A program made the translations under genes and the position numbers. A DNA stretch of 64,000 nt from Candidatus Parcubacteria bacterium (GTDB lineage Bacteria; Patescibacteria; ABY1; BM507; UBA12075): positions 186,001 to 250,000 of the forward strand of contig PKTK01000001.1 of assembly GCA_002869165.1 (NCBI GenBank), read 5' to 3'. The notes under the pieces were generated by a model. It saw only the letters and a program-made list of their open reading frames with translations. It was not told the DNA's origin and ran no database searches. Shown piece by piece: positions 10,825 to 19,967 of the stretch. Every line of letters starts with the position of its first letter. Within the stretch, counting starts at the first letter, position 1.

Positions 10825-10846
10825 TGTGTATCTTTAAAGATACACA
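10825..10846. repeat. Perfect 22-bp palindrome upstream of the 572-residue gene
   Basis: TGTGTATCTTT and its exact reverse complement meet without a loop. It lies about 47 bases before the ATG at 10893, in an intergenic stretch that also holds a smaller hairpin (TTCAAAC/GTTTGAA near 10794-10812). It could be a protein-binding operator or a hairpin in the mRNA leader; no T tract follows, so it is not a classical terminator. Confidence 0.6.
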
Positions 10847-10892
10847 AAGCTAAATACTTGATACTAAATACTATATACTAACAAACAAGGAG

Positions 10893-12611
10893 ATGATAAA
10901 TTATCTTGAAAAATATAAAAATTTACCCAAAGAGTTAAGAGACAGGGTGTCTACCCCAGCTGTAATGGAAGCAATTCATGAATTGGAGCAGAAGTACAAT
11001 GTAAAACTAGCAACCATAATAATGCGAGTAATGGTGAGGGATATTGAGATAGAGCGTTTACATAGTCTTTTTGTATATGAAAACGGCTTGGATGATAATA
11101 ATGCCAAGGAGCTTATAAAAGAGTTAAATGAAAGGGTTTTTTCTAGTATCTCTGCGTATTTAGATTATATTCATAACAGTAATGTGCGTATTCCCACTGA
11201 AGAAGGAGCTAAACAAGAACCAGTAAACACGTCTAATACGAAAAATTCAGCTGACTTTTATTTCTCAGCTGAGGATGAGGAGGAGGTTCGAAGTCAGGCA
11301 AAGGATCTAGGTGACTTGGATAAGAGGGAGTTAATTGCCAAGCAAGTAGAAAACAAGATAGATCAGATATTGGCTGAAGTTAATGTTATTTTTAGCTCTG
11401 AGGATATGATGCTCCGTTTGCGTCAAATTCTTAAGACATATTTAAAAGGCGTTAGGAATAAAATAGACACTATTTCAGTTTTAAAAAGAGAAATAGAGAA
11501 TGGAGGCTTAGCCTTGGATGATGAGATCGCAGATGATATTCTGAAGGTGGTTGACTTGATAAAGAAAGATGAAGCAGAACATCCAGGTCGACCCCTAGAA
11601 GAAGTTAAAAAAATTGATTTTGAAAAAGAAGAAAAAATAAAGATCGAAAAAGAAAATATAAATAACGATGTGCCATATGATTTTAGTGGTTTACAAAATC
11701 AAAAAAATATTAAAACCGATGAGCAAGACCCTGTTGTAATAGATACACAAAATAATATTGAAGAAAAGGAATCTTTGATGGTTGATAGTCTTGAAGTTGA
11801 AAATGAGCCCAATGTAGAGAAAGAAGAACAAGAAGATAAAACAAAAAACACATTACCAGATCATAATTTTGGGGAAATCAGTCCAGAGGAGAAGAGTAGC
11901 AATATTGATCTTCGTATCCCTGAAGAAAAAGAAGAAGTAAAAGATGAAAATAAAGAAGAGCTTGTTTTTGTAAGCGATAAGATTGCTTCAGATTCTTCTC
12001 CAGCAGATAATAATTCTGTTATAGAACAAGAGCAAAAAGAAGGAGAAAAAAAAGAAGAGGAAAAAGAGATGGTTATTGACCTAAAAGCAGGTCAAGAAGA
12101 TAATAACCAGACAGAAGTTTTGGCTGAAAAAACAGAAGAGGGTAGCGGTGATGTTGGATTTAAGCCTGGCATGATGGCCAAAGCTAGAAATAGTACACCA
12201 AGCAATAATGAATTTAAAGAAAGGTTTGCTAGTCAGTTTAATTCACAAAATAATGGCAAAGTAAGAATGGAAGACATAAAGCATGTTTCTAAATTATCAG
12301 GACCTGAAGAAGAATTGGCCTCCATGACTTTAGTTGACTTTCGCCGTTTAGGTGATTCACCTAATGAAAGAATTGATAAAATAATAAATATGTTAAATCT
12401 TTTGGAAGAAGAAAGTTTTAGTAAAAGAATGATCGGCATCAAAGCTTGGCGGAAAAGTCCTTTAAATACTATGTACAGACAACTTGGGCAAGAGAGTATG
12501 ACTAAACAAAAAGACATTAGAGAGCTTTTGTACGAAAAAGATGAAAGTGAATGTATGAGCAAAGAAGAGTTTGATGCAGTTATGCAGTTGAATAAGAAAT
12601 TGAGATATTAA
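10893..12611 (+). CDS. Hypothetical protein with long acidic linker
   Basis: A 572-residue soluble protein. An N-terminal helical domain (about 1-100, LPKELRDRVS...) and a second helical domain (about 130-230) are followed by some 200 residues of very Glu/Lys/Asp-rich, low-complexity sequence. It ends in a compact C-terminal domain (about 440-572, with KHVSKLSGPEEELASMTL and FRRLGDSPNERI). I do not recognise the family. An AAGGAG lies directly against the ATG with no spacer, too close to act as a normal ribosome site for that start. It belongs by position to the secretion-like locus. Confidence 0.65.
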   Translation: MINYLEKYKNLPKELRDRVSTPAVMEAIHELEQKYNVKLATIIMRVMVRDIEIERLHSLFVYENGLDDNNAKELIKELNERVFSSISAYLDYIHNSNVRIPTEEGAKQEPVNTSNTKNSADFYFSAEDEEEVRSQAKDLGDLDKRELIAKQVENKIDQILAEVNVIFSSEDMMLRLRQILKTYLKGVRNKIDTISVLKREIENGGLALDDEIADDILKVVDLIKKDEAEHPGRPLEEVKKIDFEKEEKIKIEKENINNDVPYDFSGLQNQKNIKTDEQDPVVIDTQNNIEEKESLMVDSLEVENEPNVEKEEQEDKTKNTLPDHNFGEISPEEKSSNIDLRIPEEKEEVKDENKEELVFVSDKIASDSSPADNNSVIEQEQKEGEKKEEEKEMVIDLKAGQEDNNQTEVLAEKTEEGSGDVGFKPGMMAKARNSTPSNNEFKERFASQFNSQNNGKVRMEDIKHVSKLSGPEEELASMTLVDFRRLGDSPNERIDKIINMLNLLEEESFSKRMIGIKAWRKSPLNTMYRQLGQESMTKQKDIRELLYEKDESECMSKEEFDAVMQLNKKLRY

Positions 12612-12650
12612 ATTAGTAAATGACTACATTGTTAAAGTGTTAAATTGTTT

Positions 12651-13001
12651 ATGGAAAGCAAGTTTTTGATGTTAGGAGATTTAAACTCTTATTGTATTTC
12701 TTTTGGATTGTCAAATTATGTTTGGGGTGTTGTGGTTAATTGGGATAATTTTAGCAAGATAACAGTAGGGAAGCAATTTGTTAGGTCTGTAGATTCGATT
12801 TCAGCAAATACTGCAGAAGGTTTTGGCCGTTACAATAAGAAAGATAAAATAAAATTTTATAGATATAGCTTTGGCTCAGTAAAAGAATCTTTAGATTGGA
12901 ATCAAAAAGCATTTTCAAGAAATTTGATAAACAAACAAGCGCATAGCCATATATATCATGAGCTTGATAAAATGCCAAAAAGAGATAAATTCATTAATTA
13001 A
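12651..13001 (+). CDS. Four-helix-bundle protein (S23/IVP type), C-terminally frameshifted
   Basis: This resembles the small four-helix-bundle proteins (S23 rRNA intervening-sequence protein family) common in CPR and Bacteroidetes genomes; the signature region is VRSVDSISANTAEGFGR with RYSFGSVKESLDW after it. Function in the family is unclear. The frame ends after DKMPKRDKFIN, but removing one A from the five-A run at 12977-12981 restores a family-like tail, PKEINSLIKYTNQKLTI, ending at 13029. So a 1-base insertion or a homopolymer sequencing error has altered the last residues. The ATG at 12651 is preferred over the TTG at 12645. It interrupts the secretion-like locus and may be an unrelated passenger. 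Confidence 0.7.
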   Translation: MESKFLMLGDLNSYCISFGLSNYVWGVVVNWDNFSKITVGKQFVRSVDSISANTAEGFGRYNKKDKIKFYRYSFGSVKESLDWNQKAFSRNLINKQAHSHIYHELDKMPKRDKFIN

Positions 13002-13050
13002 ATATACTAACCAAAAATTAACAATTTAACAGTTTAACTATTTATATAAA

Positions 13051-13527
13051 ATGCAACAATTTACCGTACCACAATTTATTGATGTCGAAGATAAGGTGAT
13101 TGGCTTTATTACTGTTAGGCAGTTTATTATACTTTTGGTAGCAGCCTTGATAATTGCTATTTTGTACAAATTGCTTTACTTTGAAACATTTATTATCAGC
13201 GCTGTTATAGTTGCTTTTATTGCTATTATTGTCGCATTTGCCAAAATAAATGGTGTTAATTTTCATATCTTTTTTACTAATTTCCTAATAACATTATTCA
13301 AACCCAATGTTAGAGTTTGGAATAATGCTTTTGGAAAAGATTATGTGAAAATTGTTGCTGAAAAGGTGGTGGAAGACTCAAAAGAACCAGAAGTGATAAA
13401 GACTTATAGTTCTTCAAGACTTACTGAATTGTCTATGATTGTAGATACCCAGGGTGTTTTTAAGGGAACTGAGACACCTGAAGATCAGAATGTTGATTAT
13501 AAAAAAACATTACATAGTAGAAATTAA
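13051..13527 (+). CDS. PrgI-family membrane protein
   Basis: A 158-residue protein. After a short N-terminus (QQFTVPQFIDVEDKVIGFIT) come two adjacent membrane helices (about 25-45 and 47-68) and a soluble tail. That layout, with the VPQFID...T..QF phrase near the start, is typical of the PrgI family found immediately before VirB4-type ATPases in Gram-positive conjugative and CPR loci. It lies 12 bases before the TraC-like gene. It probably acts at the cytoplasmic membrane as a VirB3-like partner of the ATPase (family-based inference). Confidence 0.75.
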   Translation: MQQFTVPQFIDVEDKVIGFITVRQFIILLVAALIIAILYKLLYFETFIISAVIVAFIAIIVAFAKINGVNFHIFFTNFLITLFKPNVRVWNNAFGKDYVKIVAEKVVEDSKEPEVIKTYSSSRLTELSMIVDTQGVFKGTETPEDQNVDYKKTLHSRN

Positions 13528-13538
13528 TAATTATATTT

Positions 13539-14228
13539 ATGCCTGAGAGAGGAAATTTATCTAGAAAAAAAATTAGACAATCAACACAACAATTTCTTGA
13601 TATTGCTGAGATCAAAGAAGATGTTGTTATCATGAGAGACGGGACTCTTAGAGGAGTGTTGCTTGTTTCTAGTATTAATTTTGCCTTAAAAAGTGAAGAA
13701 GAGCAAGATTCAATAATATCAGCTTATATTAGTTTTTTGAATAATATTAATTTTCCCATTCAAATAGTGATTCAATCAAGAGAGTTGAATATTGAAGGCT
13801 ATTTGAATATGCTCGAAGAGAAAAGAAAAGTACAGACCAATGAACTTTTGAAGATTCAAACCAGTGAATACATTCATTATATCTCAGAACTTGTTTCTAT
13901 GAGTAAGATTATGAACAAGCGTTTTTATATTGTTATCCCATATAACCCATTAGCCGACAAGGAAAAATCCCTGGGATCCAAGTTAATGGATGTCCTTAGG
14001 CCAGCGACTGTTATTAAAATGAAAGAGGAAAAGTTTTTGAAAAATAAGGCAGAGTTAAATCGTCTGATAGAGAACGTGATGGGAGGTCTTACTTCGGCTG
14101 GTCTGCATTCAGTACAGCTAGACACCCAGAGCTTAATAGAACTTTATTATAATTCTTATAATCCTGGCACCTCAAGTTTGCAGAGAATGGCAGATGTTAA
14201 GGATTTGAGAATTTCTAGAGATTTATAA
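13539..14228 (+). CDS. TraC/VirB4 N-terminal-like protein
   Basis: A 229-residue soluble protein without a Walker A motif. The sequence (QFLDIAEIKEDVVIMRDGTLRGVLLVSS near the start, then a stretch about NFPIQIVIQSRELNIEGYL) resembles the N-terminal non-ATPase part of TraC/VirB4 proteins, which here is encoded separately from the ATPase that follows 16 bases later. It may pair with the VirB4 product or the PrgI-like membrane protein. The assignment comes from pattern and neighbours. Confidence 0.65.
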   Translation: MPERGNLSRKKIRQSTQQFLDIAEIKEDVVIMRDGTLRGVLLVSSINFALKSEEEQDSIISAYISFLNNINFPIQIVIQSRELNIEGYLNMLEEKRKVQTNELLKIQTSEYIHYISELVSMSKIMNKRFYIVIPYNPLADKEKSLGSKLMDVLRPATVIKMKEEKFLKNKAELNRLIENVMGGLTSAGLHSVQLDTQSLIELYYNSYNPGTSSLQRMADVKDLRISRDL

Positions 14229-14244
14229 ATTTTATAATTTAAAT

Positions 14245-16182
14245 ATGTTTGATTTTTTAAGTTCACAAAAGACAAAGCTAAATAAACAAAATCAAGACGC
14301 TAAAGCAGAACAGCCAGTAGAAGCTAATATTGAAGAGACCAAGGAATACATTGAAGAGGAAAAAGCCTATCGGCGTGGTGTGATAGGTATAAAAGACTTG
14401 ATCGCTCCAGCTAGTATGAAAGTAACCCCTAGCTATCTTGAGCTTGGTAATAAAAAGGTTCGTACCATTTTTGTGATGACTTATCCTCGCTATATTACAG
14501 TTGGATGGTTTGCGCCAATTATCAACCTTAATTCCATGTTTGATGTTTCAATGTTCTTCTATCCAGTGGATTCAGCAGTGATATTGAAACAGTTAAAAAA
14601 CAAAGCTGGTAATATTGAAGCTCAGCTTTATGAAGATCAGGAAAAAGGTGCAGCTAGAGATCCAATGAGAGAGAACGCTTTGAGAGATATTGAGGCTTTG
14701 CGTGATGCCTTGACTCAGGGTGTAGAGAAGTTTTTTCAGTTTGCCTTATATGTAACAATGTACGAGGATGATTTAGTGACTTTGGATAGACAAAGCAGGA
14801 CAGTTGAAAATCTTTTAGGAGCTAGGTTGGTATATTCTAAAAAAGTTTTTTATCAGGCAGAACAGGGCTTCAATTCAACTCTACCAGTTTGTAATGATGA
14901 GCTGATTGTTAGTTTTAATATGAACTCTTCTCCAATTGCTTCGTCATTTCCATTTATTTCCAGTGACCTTTCAACAGATAATGGAATTCTTTATGGAATC
15001 AATAGACACAACAACAGTTTGATATTATTTGACAGATTCAGTTTGCAAAACGCCAATGCTGTTGTTTTTGCTACTTCTGGTGCTGGTAAGTCATATGCAA
15101 TCAAGCTTGAAGTTTTGCGTTCATTGATGCTTGGAACAGATGTGATTATCATTGATCCTGAGTATGAATATAAGCATTTATCTGAAGCAGTGGGAGGCAC
15201 TTACTTTAATTTCTCTTTGTCTGGAGAGAACAAGATTAATCCTTTTGACTTGCCTCGAGCTGTAGGTGGAAATGCAAAATCTGGAGACATTATTCGTAAT
15301 GCGGTTATTACAGTTAAGGGTCTTCTCAGATTAATGCTTGGTGATTTGACCCATGAGGAGGATTCTATTGTTGACCAGGCTTTGTTACAAACATATGCCA
15401 AAAAGGATATAACCCCTGATAGTGATTTGGCTAATGTTGAAGCTCCTCTTATGCAAGATTTTAAAGAAATACTTGAAGGTATGAATGGTGGAGCTAGTAT
15501 TGCTCTTAGACTTAATAAATATACCGAAGGAACCTTTTCGGGTTTATTTAATAGCCCAACTAATGTCAGAATGAAGAATAAATTAATTTGTTTTTCTGTT
15601 AGAGACTTGGAAGATGAATTAAGGCCAATTGCTATATATATGATTATTAATTATATATGGAATGTTGTTCGAAGTGAGATGAAGAAGAGAATATTGGTAA
15701 TTGATGAGGCTTGGTGGCTGATGCAATACGAGGATTCAGCCAAGTTTGTATATGCTATGGCAAAACGTTGTCGTAAATATTATTTAGGAATTACTACCAT
15801 CACACAAGATGTAAATGACTTTTTGGTCTCACCATATGGCCAAGCTATTGTAACCAACTCTTCTTTGCAGTTATTGCTCAAGCAGTCAACCGCGTCAATT
15901 GATCTAGTACAAAAAACATTTGCTCTAACAGAAGGAGAGAAATATTTATTACTAGAATGCGGGATTGGTGAAGGTATATTCTTTGCTGGGGCAAAGCATG
16001 CAGCCATTAAGGTAGTAGCATCTTATACTGAAGATCAGCTTATCACATCTGATCCTCGTCAGATCATGGAGATTGAGCAAGCCAAAAAAGAATTTTCAGA
16101 TAGCATGAATACTGACTCAGGAGCCAGACAGAGTTCCACAGATATTGCCGATCCTGAGGGTGTTGAAGACATGGATATTTAA
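14245..16182 (+). CDS. virB4: VirB4-family secretion ATPase
   Basis: A 645-residue ATPase powering a type IV secretion-like or pilus assembly machine at the cytoplasmic face of the membrane. Walker A is seen at about 275-285 (TSGAGKSYAIK), and Walker B at about 482-490 (ILVIDEAWW), followed by a conserved TTITQDVNDF segment (the Q-containing motif of VirB4/TraC). Residues 1-60 are charged and low complexity. Length is within the family range. It is preceded by PrgI-like and TraC-like genes and followed by a single-span VirB8-like candidate. No VirD4 coupling protein or VirB11 gene is in the window, so DNA transfer cannot be claimed. Confidence 0.88.
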   Translation: MFDFLSSQKTKLNKQNQDAKAEQPVEANIEETKEYIEEEKAYRRGVIGIKDLIAPASMKVTPSYLELGNKKVRTIFVMTYPRYITVGWFAPIINLNSMFDVSMFFYPVDSAVILKQLKNKAGNIEAQLYEDQEKGAARDPMRENALRDIEALRDALTQGVEKFFQFALYVTMYEDDLVTLDRQSRTVENLLGARLVYSKKVFYQAEQGFNSTLPVCNDELIVSFNMNSSPIASSFPFISSDLSTDNGILYGINRHNNSLILFDRFSLQNANAVVFATSGAGKSYAIKLEVLRSLMLGTDVIIIDPEYEYKHLSEAVGGTYFNFSLSGENKINPFDLPRAVGGNAKSGDIIRNAVITVKGLLRLMLGDLTHEEDSIVDQALLQTYAKKDITPDSDLANVEAPLMQDFKEILEGMNGGASIALRLNKYTEGTFSGLFNSPTNVRMKNKLICFSVRDLEDELRPIAIYMIINYIWNVVRSEMKKRILVIDEAWWLMQYEDSAKFVYAMAKRCRKYYLGITTITQDVNDFLVSPYGQAIVTNSSLQLLLKQSTASIDLVQKTFALTEGEKYLLLECGIGEGIFFAGAKHAAIKVVASYTEDQLITSDPRQIMEIEQAKKEFSDSMNTDSGARQSSTDIADPEGVEDMDI

Positions 16183-16209
16183 TAGGAATTTAAAATAATT
16201 TAATATAAT

Positions 16210-16875
16210 ATGAACAAAAATTTAGGAATATTATTAATATTATTTTTAGGACTCGCCCTTATCGGTGCTATTGTTTATTTTGTATTTTTTGCAAATTTGC
16301 AATCAGACTCTGTTCAAACTTTTGATATTGATGCAGGAGTTAATCAAAATACAGCAAATGATACGAGTTCTCAGGTCAATAATCAAGACAATGAACCAGT
16401 AGTCCATAAAATAGAAAAAAAAGAAGAGGAGGGAAATAACACATCAAAAGTTGTTAGTAGTGGGAAAACAACAGTAGAAGCTGTAGTAACAGCTAGTGTT
16501 CTTGAAAGAATGGCCAGCTCATTTGCGGAAAGATTTGGCAGTTTTTCCAATCAATCAAACTACAGCAATGTTTTGGATTTACGTATGTTCATGACAGAGA
16601 AAATGAAGGCATGGGCTGAGAATTATGTTGAAAAAAACAAAAAAAATAGCGTGGCAAGCGATATATACTTTGGCGTGACAACCAAAGCAGTTTCCTCAAA
16701 TACCGAGACTTTTGATGAAGACAAAGGCGAAGCGATTATCTTAGTAAAAACCAGAAGACGTGAAGCCACTGGAACTACTAATAATTCAAGCAAAATCTAC
16801 AACCAGGATATTTTAATTTCTTTTGTAAAGGAGGATGAAGCTTGGAAAGTTGATAGTGCATATTGGCAGAATTAG
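16210..16875 (+). CDS. Single-span membrane protein, VirB8-like candidate
   Basis: A 221-residue protein. One membrane helix (about 5-27) is followed by a Gln/Asn/Glu-rich linker (about 30-85) and a compact extracytoplasmic domain of about 125 residues. That domain ends with ISFVKEDEAWKVDSAYWQN, a pattern common in NTF2-like folds. VirB8 has the same architecture (N-terminal anchor plus NTF2-like domain) and the gene directly follows virB4, so a VirB8-like role is proposed. This is structural guesswork, not a recognised sequence match. It ends in TAG, 3 bases before the next ATG. Confidence 0.6.
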   Translation: MNKNLGILLILFLGLALIGAIVYFVFFANLQSDSVQTFDIDAGVNQNTANDTSSQVNNQDNEPVVHKIEKKEEEGNNTSKVVSSGKTTVEAVVTASVLERMASSFAERFGSFSNQSNYSNVLDLRMFMTEKMKAWAENYVEKNKKNSVASDIYFGVTTKAVSSNTETFDEDKGEAIILVKTRRREATGTTNNSSKIYNQDILISFVKEDEAWKVDSAYWQN

Positions 16876-16878
16876 TTT

Positions 16879-17619
16879 ATGTTTAGAGAAATATTTAAAA
16901 ATGAGTTAACAGTTAAGCTATTTGTGATAGTTTCTTTGTTGGCTTTTTTTGTTTTTAGTGCCTTTTTGATTTTGAATATTGAAAAAGGCGATAATACTAA
17001 CGATGAAGCAGAAGAAGATATGAACGTTAAATATTATTTGAATGAGGACTATAATCATAAAGATCCCTATACCACCAAAGTTCCTAATTTGGAGGATATG
17101 TTACGTGGGCCAATTATCTCAGAACTGGACCCGGTACTAGGGGATATAAATTCTTCTGTAATGTTAGTTATTTTTACAGATTTTGAGTGTGAATATTGCA
17201 AAAAACAGGAAAAAATAGTAAAAGAATTAGTAGAAGATGATAATGTAAGTTTGATGTGGAAGGATTATCCAGCCAATGATATTGATTCTAGGTCTTTTAA
17301 AGCAGCAATAGCTGCTAGGTGTGCGCAAAAAGAAGGAGCGTTTTGGGAGTATCATGATGAGTTATATAAGTCTAATTTGAGCGATGAATCATTTTTACAA
17401 ATTGCTCGAGACTTGAATTTTGACATGGATGATTTCGAGGATTGCTTGGTGAGTTCAGAAGCAAAACAGTCAGTAGTAGATAATATAATAGAGGCTGATG
17501 CCTTAGGAATAGTAGGTATTCCTTATATGTATATAAATGATCAGGAAGTATTCGGAGAGACTTCAAAAGAAGAGTTACTTCAACTAATAAATATTGAAAA
17601 GGAGAAAGTAAAACAATAA
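16879..17619 (+). CDS. Membrane-anchored DsbA-like thiol oxidoreductase
   Basis: A 246-residue protein. An N-terminal membrane helix (about 13-32) is followed by a thioredoxin-fold domain with the active-site CEYC at about 104-107 (TDFECEYCKKQ) and a cis-Pro loop in GIVGIPYMYIND. This matches the DsbA/BdbD (Thioredoxin_4) family, which forms disulfides in exported proteins. Its position between the secretion locus and several Cys-rich exported proteins (giant protein at the left edge, lipoprotein at 19222, Kazal protein at 25298) suggests they are substrates; this is inference. Its last base is the first base of the radA start codon. Confidence 0.85.
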   Translation: MFREIFKNELTVKLFVIVSLLAFFVFSAFLILNIEKGDNTNDEAEEDMNVKYYLNEDYNHKDPYTTKVPNLEDMLRGPIISELDPVLGDINSSVMLVIFTDFECEYCKKQEKIVKELVEDDNVSLMWKDYPANDIDSRSFKAAIAARCAQKEGAFWEYHDELYKSNLSDESFLQIARDLNFDMDDFEDCLVSSEAKQSVVDNIIEADALGIVGIPYMYINDQEVFGETSKEELLQLINIEKEKVKQ

Positions 17620-18965
17620 TGTCCAAAGAACTTAAAAAAATATTTTCTTGCAATAATTGCGGCGCCCAATTTCCTAAATGGAGTGGGCGTTGTTTGGAAT
17701 GCGGAACTTGGGGATCTTTAGAAGAAGAGATTGCTTCAAAGAAAAATACAAGCAGCGAAAAAGTTGAAGCAATAGATCTTAAGAACCTAGACAATATTCC
17801 AGATGAAAATTTATCTAGAATGAAGATAGGAGTAACAGAGGTTGATAGAGTTTTCGGTGGGGGAATAGTACCTGGTTCGCTTATTCTTCTTTCTGGTGAG
17901 CCAGGAGTAGGCAAATCAACTATACTTGCACAAATAACTGGCAGAGTAGCTAAAAGTTACAAGGATGAGGAATATCCAGTGATATATATAAGTGGTGAAG
18001 AATCAGCTCCTCAGGTAAAATCTCGCTTCAAAAGATTGAAAGGAGATTTGTCTAAAGTTTTTTTTGAATCAGTTACTAGTATTGAAAAAGTTGTAGCTAC
18101 CGCCAAAAAGCATAAACCAAAACTTTTGATTATAGACTCTGTGCAAACTGTGCATAGTGATATGGTGCCTAGTGAGACTGGTAGTATAAATCAAATTAGA
18201 GCTGTAACTGTGAGTTTGTTGGAATTGGCAAAGCAAAATAACATATCTGTTATTATTGTCGGACATATAACCAAGGATGGACAAGTAGCAGGACCAAAGT
18301 CACTTGAGCACATTGTTGATGCTGTAATAAATCTTGAGCATGATTCTTCCAATCAATATCGAATTTTGCGTGCTTCTAAAAATAGATTTGGCTCTGTGAA
18401 TGAAATTGGAATATTTGAAATGACTGCTCAAGGTTTTGTGGAAATAAAAAATCCTAGCCTCGCATTTGCTTCTGATGAAAATGGACAAGTTTCAGGGTCT
18501 GTTGTGGCCTGTATTATGGAAGGAAGTAGACCTTTTATGGTGGAGGTACAAGCTTTGGTTGCTAAAACAGTTTTTGGCTATCCACAAAGAAAAGCATCTG
18601 GTTATGATCTGAACCGCCTGCAAGTTTTAAGCGCGGTATTGCAAAAAAAGGCCGGGCTAAACTTAACAAATCAAGATATTATAATAAATATAGTCGGCGG
18701 TTTAAAAGTTAATGATACTTCATTGGATTTAGCAGTATGCGCTGCAGTTATTTTGTCTTTGGCTGGGAGTAGTTTGAAACAAAAAACTTTGTTTATTGGC
18801 GAGGTTGGTTTAGGAGGAGAAATTAGACCAGTTTCTAGAATGAATGAGAGGGTAGAAGAGGCCAAAAGACTTGGATTTAAAGAAATTTATATTCCTAAAA
18901 ATACTAAAACCAAACAAGGAATAATGATCGATTCACTGGAAAATCTGAAAAGCGAATTGATATAA
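17619..18965 (+). CDS. radA: DNA repair/recombination protein RadA
   Basis: A 448-residue protein, the normal length. Ordered features: N-terminal zinc finger (CNNC at about 9-12 and CLEC about 17 residues later), RecA-like ATPase with Walker A GEPGVGKST at about 93-101, the RadA-specific KNRFG motif at about 254-258, and a C-terminal Lon-protease-like domain (about 290-448). RadA is a branch-migration helicase that processes recombination intermediates. It overlaps the DsbA-like gene by one base (TAATG), and the upstream GGAGAAAG inside that gene could serve as a ribosome site. Confidence 0.95.
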   Translation: MSKELKKIFSCNNCGAQFPKWSGRCLECGTWGSLEEEIASKKNTSSEKVEAIDLKNLDNIPDENLSRMKIGVTEVDRVFGGGIVPGSLILLSGEPGVGKSTILAQITGRVAKSYKDEEYPVIYISGEESAPQVKSRFKRLKGDLSKVFFESVTSIEKVVATAKKHKPKLLIIDSVQTVHSDMVPSETGSINQIRAVTVSLLELAKQNNISVIIVGHITKDGQVAGPKSLEHIVDAVINLEHDSSNQYRILRASKNRFGSVNEIGIFEMTAQGFVEIKNPSLAFASDENGQVSGSVVACIMEGSRPFMVEVQALVAKTVFGYPQRKASGYDLNRLQVLSAVLQKKAGLNLTNQDIIINIVGGLKVNDTSLDLAVCAAVILSLAGSSLKQKTLFIGEVGLGGEIRPVSRMNERVEEAKRLGFKEIYIPKNTKTKQGIMIDSLENLKSELI

Positions 18966-19178
18966 ATAAGCTACAAAAATACAAATCTATACGAATTTAC
19001 AAATTAGTTTTTGTCATCTTTGGTCTCTATAATGATGCAAAAGAAAACCAGGAATCAATCGTTTTATTTAAGAAGAATCTTAGATTTTTTTTAAGTAATG
19101 CTTCAGAATCCAGAAAGACAAAAATGCATGATTCAAAATTTTTAATGATTTGTGGTATTGTAGCTTTTTGTAATACTA
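18966..19178. other. Intergenic region with degenerate repeat fragment
   Basis: This holds a degraded copy of the ACGAATCTGTACGAATTTACGAAT repeat seen twice in the ATP synthase operon (here TACAAATCTATACGAATTT, about 18975-18994). A short AT-rich region with weak hairpin potential near 19070-19100 follows. No open reading frame or convincing terminator is seen after radA. Confidence 0.4.
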
Positions 19179-19207
19179 TTGAAAAATTATTTAAAATTAG
19201 CTACAAT
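19179..19207 (+). promoter_or_regulatory. Sigma70-type promoter for the Cys-rich lipoprotein
   Basis: TTGAAA and TACAAT separated by 17 bases. Expected transcription starts near 19214, after the ATG at 19210, which favours the second ATG at 19222 as the start of the downstream gene. Confidence 0.55.
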
Positions 19208-19221
19208 ATATGTATAAAAAC

Positions 19222-19947
19222 ATGAAAAATTTGTCCCATATTTGGTATAATTATGTTAGCTATACTAGTGTAATGCTAGTAATTTTGTTGTTGCTTGGAG
19301 GATGCAGTATTTTTGCAAATGAAAAAGATCAGGATTTGTCCTGGAAAAATGATGTTTTGTTAGCCCAGGAATGTGGTGAAGAAGGTTTAATGTGTTGTTT
19401 AGAAAAAGATCCTCTTTGTAAATATGGTGATTGTTGTTTTGATCCAAATAATCCTGAGAATAATATTTGTTCACAAAGTTGTGATTATGGGACTTTGGAT
19501 AATTTTTGCCGAGAGGGAAACGACTGTGATGCTAGTTTGTCTTGCTATGAAAGTTTTTGTGTGGTATGTGGAGGACTAGAACAGCCTTGTTGTGCGGATG
19601 AAACATGCTCAGACGGAGGGACATGTTTTCGTGGAGAGTGTGTTGAGTGTGGTGTAACTGGTAATCCCTGTTGTGAAGGTGAAAAAAAATGTTTTAATCA
19701 AGCACTAGAAAATTCTGATCGAGCAGAGTGTATAGACGAGATGTGCACTTTGTGTGGCCATGATGGAAATATTAAGTGTCAAAAAGAACCCTTCTGTAAT
19801 GAGAACCATTTACAGAATAATTATATGTGTTTACAATGCGGTGGTTTTAATCAACCATGTTGTAGAGAGATTGTTGCTCCAGGCGAAACCAGAAAATACT
19901 GCTTAGAAGAAGATTTGGAATGTAAATTAGATTTTTGTAGTAAATAA
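19222..19947 (+). CDS. Cys-rich lipoprotein
   Basis: A 241-residue protein with an N-terminal hydrophobic segment ending in a lipobox (LLLLGGC), so it is probably lipid-anchored outside the membrane. The mature part has more than 30 Cys arranged in repeated modules of the form C-x2-CG-x5/6-PCC (for example CVVCGGLEQPCC, CVECGVTGNPCC, CLQCGGFNQPCC), suggesting a rod of small disulfide-bonded units. I do not recognise the family. The ATG at 19222 was chosen because the predicted transcript begins after the ATG at 19210. Confidence 0.75.
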   Translation: MKNLSHIWYNYVSYTSVMLVILLLLGGCSIFANEKDQDLSWKNDVLLAQECGEEGLMCCLEKDPLCKYGDCCFDPNNPENNICSQSCDYGTLDNFCREGNDCDASLSCYESFCVVCGGLEQPCCADETCSDGGTCFRGECVECGVTGNPCCEGEKKCFNQALENSDRAECIDEMCTLCGHDGNIKCQKEPFCNENHLQNNYMCLQCGGFNQPCCREIVAPGETRKYCLEEDLECKLDFCSK

Positions 19948-19967
19948 TTTAATATTTTATAAAAAAA

